Shown here: positions 1-11,300 of the stretch, piece after piece | How the letters are laid out: each line of letters opens with the position of its first letter | Numbering within the stretch: the first letter of the stretch is position 1 | NCBI RefSeq assembly: GCF_018320785.1 | Contig: NC_054884.1 | Coordinates: 22,011,667 to 22,075,666, forward strand | DNA: 64,000 bases | Direction of reading: 5' to 3' | From: Cheilinus undulatus | Taxonomy: Eukaryota > Chordata > Actinopteri > Labriformes > Labridae | Position numbers and translations under genes: made by a program | Notes under the pieces: generated by a model | The model's input: the letters and a program-made list of their open reading frames with translations, nothing else | Databases searched by the model: none | Told to the model about the DNA's origin: nothing

Positions 1-40
1 GTACCTGCTGAGAGAGAAACTCCTGGGGGAGCAGTCCTCG

Positions 41-733
41 TTGTTGACGCCGTACAGCTCTGATCCAGTCAATATCTCAAGGCTTTCTCCCTTCATATGC
101 AAATAAACATGGATCCCCATTCACTTTCAATAGCTTTTGAAAACAGGAAGTAATGGCGACAGATCACGAGTAAGATCTGTGCGTTGACTGTTCTATCTTG
201 TTTTTCTTTTTATGTATACACATGGGTTTGAACATGTAAAGACAGTATTAAAAAAGAAAAACTGGTGTGATTTACGACATATTAATAGCAACCATTTATC
301 TCCTGAGTCTCTGCATATATATAGAAAACTAAAGATATAAATCCTTGCTGTTAATATCTGTGGATGGCGTGACTCACAAAATGCAGATATATTGTTTCTG
401 TTTAGGCTCTATGTAACCTGGTTCATGTCTTCAATGTTAGAATTTAGCCAGAATCGCCTGGTCTATGCTTCAAATGCTCTGTTTCTCCATGCTTAACACC
501 ATGTTTAATGATGATGGGGTACACTTCTGCTTGATTAACGCTTTGTGTTTTTCGGCATGTCGTCATCATTTCTTGTTTTTTTTAAAGGCTACTGAAGATG
601 AACGGGGCTCCATGTTTATTTGCATATAAAGAGGGAAAGCCTTAAGGTGATCACTGAGAAATTGGAATATGATGAGGATCAAACCAGGTAATGTGGATTG
701 GCTTAAAAGACTTGGAGCTGTACATTGTCAACG
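41..733. repeat. Imperfect inverted duplication with octamer motifs
   Basis: Two arms face each other. Bases 78-119 match the reverse complement of 604-643, including ATGCAAATAAACATGGA next to a CCCC run. Bases 41-60 match the reverse complement of 714-733 (GAGCTGTAC, GTCAAC). The right arm carries about 50 extra bases between its two matching blocks. The spacer of about 480 bp shows nothing recognisable. Both arms hold the octamer ATGCAAAT or its complement. It could be a foldback element or an inverted pair of some small gene; I cannot name the family. Confidence 0.55.
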
Positions 734-1095
734 GCCAGACGTCACTGCTCACCCAAGTAGGCTCACTCTCTCTTACTTTCAGCGGGCGCTTACACAGACG
801 TTATAATTTCAGCTACAATTGCCATCTTTTTGCCTGTACAACTACATCCACTTTAAAGTGCACTGAGAGTAATGTTTTCATGAATTTGTCCTCACTAACA
901 GTGTGATCATGTTTATAAAATAAAGATTTGATGGGCGACTAATGCATGGAAATAGTACGGGCTGAGGACTGCTGAAGTCCCATGATGTAACGCTACCCAC
1001 TGGACTAAAGAGACTACTATACGACTAGACTACTATAAGAGATACAAGTATCTCTTCTATACAGTATACTTGTCTTATCATGCAGAGGTCCTTTT

Positions 1096-1296
1096 ATAAA
1101 ACTAGAAAAGCACTCGGAGAACACAGACCTCCGCCATTAACCCTATCTCCCATCATAATCAGTTCTTCCTTATGCCATTTCTAACATTTCCTGAAAATTT
1201 CCTGAAAATCAGTCCATAACTTTTTGAGTTATGTTGCTAAAAAACTAACTAACAAACCCTGCCAATCACATAACCTCCTTGGCGGAGGTAACAAAG
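1096..1296 (-). repeat. Dispersed repeat with CCTCCGCC / GGCGGAGG ends
   Basis: Bases from about 1108 (AAGCACTCGGAGAAC, CCTCCGCC) to about 1290 (CCTTGGCGGAGGTAA) look like a short dispersed element read on the minus strand. The middle contains the phrase ACTTTTTGAGTTATG. I recognise such words from repeats common in fish and some invertebrates but cannot assign a class. Confidence 0.45.
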
Positions 1297-4242
1297 CGTA
1301 CTGCTATGAAAAATCAGAATACCTAAATTCTTTTAAGTCTAAGATTAACTGAAAAAGGATGGTAAAGTTGATTGCCAGTATTTTCATAATGTTAAGAAAT
1401 GCAGACATTTTTGCCTCTGAAAATAAGGCCATGATTCAAATCTTTCGTCCAAACTGGGCTTAAGGCTTTAAAATTTTTTTTTTTTTTTTTTTAAGCTTAT
1501 TGTCATCCATTTAGTCTCAATTTGATTGCTTGTAATTGGTATAACATATAGCTAATTGTTCTCCAGCAGTAACTGCAGATTATGTTTTCACCTTTGATAG
1601 TGGCCAGGAAAGGAGTACCCCAGGGATCTATCATGGAGCCACTTTCATTTATATTGTTTATAAACCCACACTGCCTCCAAATAGGGAAATTGTAAGGTTC
1701 GCCCTTTCCCTTTGGTAAATCCCATTGACTCTTTTCTACAGAACCAAATACCATAAACAAAAATTGAGATTGTGAGTCTTGCTGCTTTTGGGCATGATAT
1801 ACTGTACAGCTCTACACTTGATCCAAAGTCATCATTGAGACGGAATTAATTTTATTGTCACTCATTGAGTCAACTACATTAGCAACATAAAAATACTATA
1901 TTATAAAGCACTTATAGTTAACCTCCTTTCTTTGTAACAATTTTATAATAACTTTTCAATCAATAAAGAAGTTGTCTTGTGGCGAGACTACCTTCAGTAT
2001 TGCTGCAACCATCATTTGGAGTATTTTCTTGTGATAATGTGTGCAAATATGAGGATGGGACATGGTTTAAATATTGGTATGTGTGATTGTCAATGAGCAT
2101 GTAATTGTCTCATCTATATGTTCGTGTTTCATTGTGTTTCTACTTGTGTTGTTGCAGTGCATCTCTGGAACAGACAAACTGGTCTCAGATTGTAATTCTG
2201 CTCAAATAAAGGTTGAATCAAAAGAAACATTGAGTTTAAAATAGATATATTTTTATAATTCAGAAAAACAACCTTAAAATGTGGTCTGTTTCCACATGTT
2301 AAAGAAAAATGACACAATTTGTTACACAATAAATTCTTTGTTTCATACAATAAAATGTTTACCTAAGCATTCCTCTGTTTTGATTTTTTAAATAATGTAT
2401 CGCCCCAAATTAAAAAAAAACAATGGGCCAGATTATACTTTCAATGAAATTCATCCATTCCTTTTTTCCAAATCTTTTCAAATATATTCCTGAGGACAAC
2501 AGCATTTAACACTGGAAAGCATTTAAATTTACCCTTGAAAATACATTTTTCCCTCCTTCAATTCCATTCCCAAACAAGTGGAGCAAACACTCCTTTCAGC
2601 ACAGGTTGGGCACCACATCACTGATCAGAGATCCATGTGTCGAGAGGATTTCAAACTTGTTGCTGTATTGGTCAAGCGTATCTGGTGTTGAATGGTACAT
2701 GTCTCTAACTTAGGCCAGTGCCGATGACTTTCCTGGCAAATACAAATATTTGAAAGTGTTCACAAAATTTTAAAAAAGGGTAACAAAATACAATGAGTGA
2801 AAAATAAAAGTGACAAGCTAAAACTATTGTTCAACTTTTTCCCCAACTTTATGAAACATGCAGTATTGTTAAAATGTAAAAACATTGCAGCAACAGTGAC
2901 TGTGAATGTGGGTTGTGGGTGTTTAGACTTGTTACCACCAGTAATAGCTGCCTCTGTGTTTGACAGACTTTGGGACAAATTAAAAAGAAAAAAAAAATCA
3001 CATGCAGAAACAAACTTCTTGTAAGTTATGCAAATGTTAACAGTATCCATACAAGGTCATTCATCCTTACATTTTAATTTTAGAGAAAAAAAAAATGGAT
3101 GTATGGATTTAAGACCACTTTGGGCTTCCGTATATTTCTACTATATTAAAAAAATACGTTTAGATGTTTCTCTCTCACAGCATTTAATTGACTTAATTAT
3201 TCAATTAAAAAATAAATAAACTGAGCAAAGTGCACTGTGTGCTTAAGAATATCAAGTGAAACTTATATTTTTCTAAGTGATTTAGTGTTTTAAAACCCTA
3301 TCTAAATCAAAAATTAAATCAAAAATAAGTTAGGGATGAACTTTCTGATAACTCTTAAAAAACAGTGTAGTGTTTAATGACAGTGTACAACACTAATATA
3401 CAGTGAAATGGTGTGGCATTGGTGCTATGGGCCCCGGTCTAGATTGACAGTGTAATGCTAACAGAAATTTTGACAGTTTTGGAAATTTCTGTCTATTCTA
3501 CAGCATATACCACATCAGTTATCAAAGATACTACGGAGGAATGTCTAACTTTAAAAATTAAGAGAAGGATATTCATAAACTGATTTGTTGGACCCTGACT
3601 AAAAAGACAAGTGTGTTATTTGAGCCATGTAAAAAATACATGAACATCATTTACTCAGGGCTGCACAAAAAGAAAGTTAAGTTTTCAACATCACGCTGAG
3701 AAAACTAGAAAATTGGAAATAATAATTTTTAATGGAAATGAGCTATATAATATGCACTAGACCCAAAAACCCATAAAACTATGTATACACAGCAAAAGAT
3801 TACACCCTTCCCAGCCATATGTATATGACATTCTTTAACATTACATTTACCCACTCCCTGGGACATTAAAGAACCTGAGGATGCTTGAAAATTGCTACCA
3901 ACTTAAACTCTGCTAGGAAGGCGGATACACAGCGTTTTGCAAAAGCATCTTCACTTGCTTCTGCTCAGAGGAGAAAGTGGTCTTTTTAATCTCTTGTTTT
4001 TGACACCTGATGACTGAAAACATTAAAACACAGATAGCTGAAGATGATCTGATCCATTTTCCATTTTTTTTTTTTGTTATAGTTTAGTTAGTGGCAGAGC
4101 TGGGCACCTGTCTGTTGATTGGTAATGATATGCAGTTTTTTAAAATGATTTTTAAATTATTTTGGAAACCTCCATGTCTATTAAATGGGTCTCCATTAAT
4201 GTAATTTTTAAACAGATCAATGAATCCCTGCACCCCATACTT
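1297..4242. other. Intergenic, no gene seen
   Basis: AT-rich sequence with T- and A-runs (for example 1471-1492). The short open frames here have no splice-linked partners or recognisable domains. I see no gene. Confidence 0.6.
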
Positions 4243-4400
4243 AAGAGCAGTGATACTCAACAAGTGGCTCAGTGTGTGTGTCATCCCCCTCCCCCAGGTT
4301 TGGATTGTGGCCCTTTCAAAGGGATTTCATTATTATTATTTATTTATTTATTTATTGTTTGTGGCTTTTTGGTTAAACAGGGTTGAGTAACACTGCTCTT
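4243..4400. mobile_element. Short hAT-like MITE
   Basis: A 158-bp unit whose ends are inverted repeats: AGAGCAGTGATACTCAAC on the left and GTTGAGTAACACTGCTCT on the right. The CAGTG...CACTG termini resemble hAT-type non-autonomous elements. The interior has a CT-rich stretch and a (TTTA)n run and no coding sequence. No clear target-site duplication. Confidence 0.5.
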
Positions 4401-4817
4401 GCAAGTTTATCGGTTAACTAGCCAAAATGCCTGTCTATCTATTCTTCAGATCCCTTTATTGAGGAATGCCACTAGACCTACATTAAGTTACCAGACTGCT
4501 GCAGAAGTAAAGAATGGTATAAATTTAAAAAAGTTTCTATTTTTTGTTTTCTCGTAGACTGTATTAGATGTGTTCTACGGAAGCCCTGACAGCAAGTGTG
4601 AAAAAAAAATCTGCAAATCTGGTTCTTAATACAGGGATTTTTCCGAATGAGATATTTTTATCATTATTATTTTTGAAACTATTGAAGGTGCACTTCTCTT
4701 TAATAACTCTTTTGTACTAATTTTAGCTAAAGGAGCTGAGCACTACCCCACTTTCCAAACATAAATATGTGAAAAGAAAAAACAACTAAGATGAGACGCG
4801 GAATTTAGATTTCCAGA

Positions 4818-4823
4818 TTTATT
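4818..4823 (-). promoter_or_regulatory. Candidate casp7 poly(A) signal
   Basis: TTTATT on the plus strand is AATAAA for casp7, about 505 bases past its stop codon. It is the first canonical hexamer I noticed downstream of the gene, so the 3'UTR is probably about half a kilobase. Confidence 0.4.
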
Positions 4824-5328
4824 TCTCTCTAGCCCCTCAGGGCTTCCGTAGTTTCAGAGAGCTCTCAGTTCAATTAAAGAGAAGAGACTAGACTATGGTT
4901 CCGTTAAAAGTCTATTCTTAGTGCTGGAAAATGAACAGACATATTCAGATATGATTCCCCAAACCCAAAAAAACTGGCAGCAAATTTTACGGGCTGGTAG
5001 AATAACATGGATAATTCACAGTGCCTGTCAAAGAAAGATTAGCTCAAATGTGACGTCATTATTCTGAAGAATAACCTGAAGAAGAGGAAGAAGTTTCACC
5101 ATCAACACATGAACGAGGAGTGCCACTGTAAATATCTTTTTCTCACAGAGTGCTTGTTTTCAGACCCAGCCACACTTGTAAAGTATCATAGTATGTGCTC
5201 TTAATGTGATGCTGGGCCTGAATCATCCCTGAATGCTTTGACCACTTAGTCGGTACCTGAAACAGTCAGTAAAGTCAGTCAGTCGGCCAGTCTTTGGGGT
5301 CGTACAGTACAGTGCTTGAGGCCGGCGG

Positions 5329-8300
5329 TTAGTTGAAATAGAGTTCTTTAGTCAGCATGGAGACCACACATGGGATCTGCTTCTTCTCACTGAAGCGCGG
5401 GTCTTCAGACCAGGACTCAAAACTCGTGGCCACCATGTAGTTGACCCGTGTGAGGATCTGCATGATCTCCAACTGCTTGCCAAACTCACTGAGGACATTG
5501 CAGAGGGCTTGGACAAACCAGGAGCCTCGCCCAGGGTTTCTCCATGAGTAGTACCCTGGAAAATCAGAATAAGTCAGCAGTGAAACCACCAATATGCTCC
5601 ACAGTAGACTTAGCACAAAAACTAAGGAAATTTGCGTTTGGTAGATTATTTCTTTTTTGTAACAAAGTTGCTTGGCAGCAAAGCTAACAATGTTTGAAAG
5701 CCTGTTAATTTCCCTTTTAAATGGCGCCACATTTGTAAGGAACATGAATATGTGAGATGAGCCGCAGGGTTGAGAAAGTAAGTTGTGCACATTAAAAATT
5801 TGCCAAATCTTTGCAGAACCGCTTATTCTACTATTGCTATTGACTCTTGTTTTATGGTTCTGGTACCCATAGGTGCTGATAATCAGGTGCCTGATTGTCA
5901 ATCTCAATGCAGATAGATATTGAGATGAGATTCTGCAACCAGTTGCAACCCCGTATCCCAACCAAACTCTATCCTCCAAATTAACAACGTTCACCCTCAC
6001 AGAGTGGGGTTTAGAAAGGGATGCCATCCCACAGTAGTGTGTGACCAGGCTGGTGACCAGCATGAGGAAATGGTACCAGACTGTTATGGCTGTTATGTCT
6101 TGCTTCTTCAGATTTCAATCATCCAATCCACTAAACAACACCGAACAAGAGTCAATGGCAAATAAGCTATTTGGCACTGGCAAATTTTTCATGAGCACAA
6201 CCCACATACTCAGCTCTGCTGCTCATCCCATAAATGCATGTTCCTTAAAAATGTAGAACCATTTAAAATGGGAGCAAACAAGCTTTCCATCTGTATGAGG
6301 TTTATTGCCAGTAAGCATTTTTTGCAGGAAAGAAATAATCTATCAAACACAAATTTCGTTGAGACCTAAATCAAAGTGAAAATTACCTGGCACCGTGGAG
6401 TAGGCGAACAGGAAATCTGCCTCCACTGGGATCTTATGTCTTGGATTAGCATCTGTCTCCAGGGTATCATTTGGAGGACCTGAATCTGTCTGTATACCAT
6501 CATCAAACTCAGAACCCCGACAAGCCTGGTGAAGTAAATGAAATGACATTTCACTGTGATCCTGAGTAGCTTTCTCAACGATGACCTGGTGAAGCAATTA
6601 AAAATGTTCTGTTTTTAATGTTGACATAGTTTAACCTTTATACAATTAACGAAGTGGCTTCAAGCCAGTTAAAATTTTATTGTTTTCTTTCATTTAACCA
6701 CTTTGTTGCTGTTTTGGTCACAGGTTGCATTATTTGATATACTCCCCCCATCACACATATTTTCACACAGCATGCAGAAATGAATTCTTTAAATCTTTGT
6801 ACCTGGATGAAGAAGAGTTTTGGCTTTCCCACTAAGCTTTTGCACATGTCTCCCCTGAACAATGAGGTCATGGTCTTGATGGGCATGGCGCCATCTGTCC
6901 CGTAGATCATGCCCTCCTCACCGTGGCTTAGCAGGATACAGGCGAAACACGAGCTGTCACTATGGTCTTCCTCCGAGGCTGACCCATACACACACACACA
7001 CACAAAAACACACTCGTCTCTTAGCTCAGCCAAGGCCTCAACAGTGACCAAGGTGTACAATTAATGCAAAAATACAGATGGGAGCTATTATGACGCTATA
7101 TTATCTACCCATCACTCGATCACAATTATCCTGCGCTTACTGGGAATATGAGAATGAGGAATGAGGAGGGAAAACTCTATTAGTGATTCAATCAGAGTTG
7201 TTTTAACCATAAGGATTGAACTGACTCACTTAAGTGTGTCCTATAAACTCTATGAAGAGGTCAAGGGGAAACAAAAACATTTGGGATTCACCTGAAGGAG
7301 ACCTTGATAATTAAACTTTGAAGCACATGGTTGTATCTTAAACAGATGAGGACAAAATTGTTAGCTTCCCATGAAAATTTCAGTTTTTCCAAGTATTTCA
7401 CAAGTGCCGTTGTACAGAACGAGGGATTTTAGTCAGCTGTGTCTCCTTTTTGCTGGATAAACATCCTCCAGTTGTCTGTTTTAGTTTACATCAAGTCTCA
7501 GACACGTCTCCTGAGGAATCCCATTCTTCTTCCTCCAATAACAAGCTCCTCCAGATTTGATGGCCTTCTGGCATGAACCTTGGACCTTTATTCCAACAGG
7601 ATTCAAGTCAGGTCTTTGTGCAAGCCGGTCAATAACATTCACTTTGGCTTTCTGCAGGTAGGTCTTCACCAGGAGTGACGTGACACAGCAACGACTCTGA
7701 CCCAGTTTTGCTGCTGACCGCTTGAGGTTTTCTTTCAAAATCATCACATTTCCTTCTTTCTTCATGATTCCTTCCACCTTTAGAAGATTCCCAGCTCCAG
7801 ATGCACTGGAACATCCCCACAGCATAATACTGTTTCACTGTGAAGACGGTGCTGTTTGGGTGAAACTCCTCTCCCTTCTTTCTCCAATAATGAGCAACAT
7901 CTCCATGGTCAAAGAGCTCTAGTTAGTTCCATCTGACCAAACGGCATGCTTCCAGTATCATAATCTTTCTCCAGGTTGTCCTTAGCAGACTTAAGTCTGG
8001 CTTGAAGGTGTTTCTTCTACAGAAGTGGTTTTTCTTGGTCTTCAACCTCCCAGTCCATTCCTCTGCAGGACTTTAGTGACTGTCTTCTCTGAGACTAAAA
8101 TTCCTGATTTGGCTAAGTCATTCACTATAATCTTGGCACATCTCTCACTAGTTTTCTTTCCAGAGTCTTTGAAATCTTTCTCTTCCAACCTCTGCCAGGT
8201 TTGTTCTGGACTGTGCAGCTCTCCTTGAACTTCTTGATTATACATTTCACTCCAGCTCTTGACACTTGGAAATTCTATGATAACTCTGTCCATCTTTCTC

Positions 8301-11300
8301 CTGCTTTGTGAGCATCAACAATTCTTCTTCTCAAATCTAAATTGATGTCTTGTTTTTGCCATGATGCTTTCAACAGGACAGCTCAAACTCCAACGGTTGT
8401 TTTATACTGTGTGTAAATCGGAAGATAACATTCAGTTTTAACTTGATTTTACAAGCTTTGAGAATTATAAAGTTAAAGCACATCATTTCACAATACTAGT
8501 TCTTTGCTCTGTTTAACAGCAACTAAAAAATACTTGGGGAAAAACTGAAATTCATACAATACAATACAATACAAGAACTTTATATCATCGGGTTGCTAAT
8601 AATGGCATCCTCATCTGTGGTGTTTAATCCAGGGCGTTATTTAAGGTGTTAGTTCCTAGCCTGGGGTTCAGGTCTCCTGAAGACCAAAATCAAGTAAACG
8701 TGCTTACTGGAAAGTTTATATCTGTCTTTTGGGAAGAAATAGTAGGCCCCCTTTTGGATTTTATCAGTAAAATGCTGTGAGAATTTTTGAGAACAATGTA
8801 TCACTTTTCCAGTGTGGGTCCTCGGGGGCTCAGCTTTTCTTGGAGGAGGTATGGGTACTTCAAGAAAAAAGGTTGAGAACCAGTCTCAGATAGCAAAAGA
8901 TGTTAATTCAATGTTGGATTTTGGTCAGATTGGTTATTTTTGGTTGAAGTTGAAAAATCTATGTTGTTTCAATGTTTAGTTACAGTTACCATTTCAACAT
9001 TTGAAAAACTGTTGTTGAATCAGTGTGGTATAGATGATGATTTTTCAATGTTGAAATGCCCTACATTGAATTGACATCGTTTTAATGGTGCTGATGGGGG
9101 GGGGGTTATATATTTGGGGGCGGACAAGACCAAGACCGCTCTCCAGTACTACAACATGACAGGTACGGTAAAGTTCCATTGGGCTATTCAAAGTAGAAGT
9201 CCAATCAGTTTGGTTTTGTGGTGAGACGACTCACATTTTCATACACTTTTAATCCAAAGTGTTTCCGAGATACAGTAGCTCTTTGGTTGTTGCAGTAACA
9301 TGCATCGTCTTTACTCAAATAAATAAATGATTTTAAAAAACATGTTTGTAAGAGATATTAACTCATAAGCTATCTTCATTTCCATCTTCATCTTCTTCTC
9401 TGCCCAAAAAAGGCTGTTGTGAATTTCCACCAGATGCCTGGTGGAAAATAAACTCATAAGACATCGCATTCTATTCTTGTAGTTAGTGACCTCCAGTCTT
9501 TGCAAAATCTTAGTCTGAGATTAAAGACTCAACGACTTGCTGACAACCCAGATAGCAAAAAGTGATTGAATCAACATTGTGATACTGTCAGGCTGAAGAC
9601 TGCAATCAACATTGATGTCAGACATTGAAAAAAACATTGAAAGTGCTTGCTATGATCAACATAGAAATAAAGTTGAATTTCCTATCAATTCTGACAATGA
9701 ATCAACCTCGATTCAACTATGATATGATCAACATTTAAAGAATGTAGAATTGCATCAACACTGATTCAACTATATATATATATGCATTGCATTATAAATT
9801 TTAACAATGTTATTACTACGTAAAGTAAAGTTGTACTTTATTCATCCCTGAAGGGAAATTCATGGTTTACAGTGTTTTTTTTGTTTTTACATATTACACA
9901 CACATACAGTGATAGCCTTGTTGCTCATTGCTAAGTGCTGCCTTGAGCTGTTGGAAGGCTCAGTCTGGAAGGAGTTTGGCTGGAAAGAAGTGGGCTGGAG
10001 AGCGGAAGGTCGCTGGTTCGAGTCCTGGTGGGAGCAGCGCTAGACCTGGTAGCTGGAGTGGTTCCGTCACATCTTGAGCACTGTCAAAGTGCCCTTGAAC
10101 AAGGCACCAAACCCCCCAACAGTGTATACTACAAATTCCCCTTCGGGGATGAATAAAGTACAACTTTACTTAGTAATAAACATTGTTTCAATGTATAATG
10201 CAATGCATATATATAGTTGAATCAATGTTGATGCAATTCTACATTCTTTCAATGTTGATCATATCATAGTTGAATCGAGGTTGATTCATTGTCAGAATTC
10301 ATTGGAAATTCAACTTTATTTCCATGTTGATCATAGCGAGCACTTTCAATGTGTTTTTCAATGTCTGACATCAATGTTGATTGCAGCCTGACAGTATCAC
10401 AATGTTGATTCAATGACTTTTGGCTATCTGGGGTGATTTAAAACAGAATGTAGGCTTAAGCACTGTCACCTTTAGGCTTTGGTTATATTGGTAGAACTGG
10501 AAATGATTTAAAAGTATGTAAGATATTAAATATCTCTACAAATCATTGTAAGTCGTCCTGAGGGCAGATGACCTTAATAATGGCCTGACAGGCATGGTAA
10601 CTACATTCATAAGATCCTGGCTGAATTATGCTATGTCCTTTAAAAGCAACACTTGGTACATTGTTTTATGTTGCGACAGCAATTAACAGTGTTGTCGATC
10701 TGTAACGACAATCCATGATTTGATATGAGCTGTGATATTTGTGACCAGTTGCACCACCAACACTAGCTCTTGCTGGTGTAGCTTAGCTTTAACACAACTT
10801 CACAGCACCACAAACCACAGAGAAAAAATTTAAAAAATAAACAAAAAGATTCATCCATGTCTTTTGACATTAGAAAGCCAAACATTTTAGCTGCCATGGC
10901 ATAAGGATCAGTTTTGCACCACTGGATTGAACTTTAAGCAAGGTGAACGTGAATATCGGACAGTTTGAACGTGAGGAATTCTTACACATTGCTATAAGCT
11001 AGAGTGAGTTTATGAGCAAAGACTCCTAAAAGCCAAGAGAAACCACCTGAACAAATGTGAGGGTTTTATTTGTCTCTTTAGATTTTAGTCGACAGTTTAC
11101 AAGCTGCAACTAGACGTTATTAATGCTTTCATAGAGGCCAGCTTGATTAGACCATTAGCTTTTGTTTTGGCTGTTAGGATTATGTTCTGGATTACTTCTC
11201 AATACATCAGTGGTTCCCAACTGGTGGGTCAGGACCCAAGAGTGGGTCATTGAGCTGTTTTCAGTGGGTTGTGAAAATGTGGTGGAAAAAAAGCAAAAAG

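Noticed and set aside
5556-6063. Upstream part of the long minus frame ending in casp7 exon 6
   Set aside because: It is intron read-through: the acceptor before GYYSWR marks the true exon edge, and the upstream residues do not resemble a caspase.
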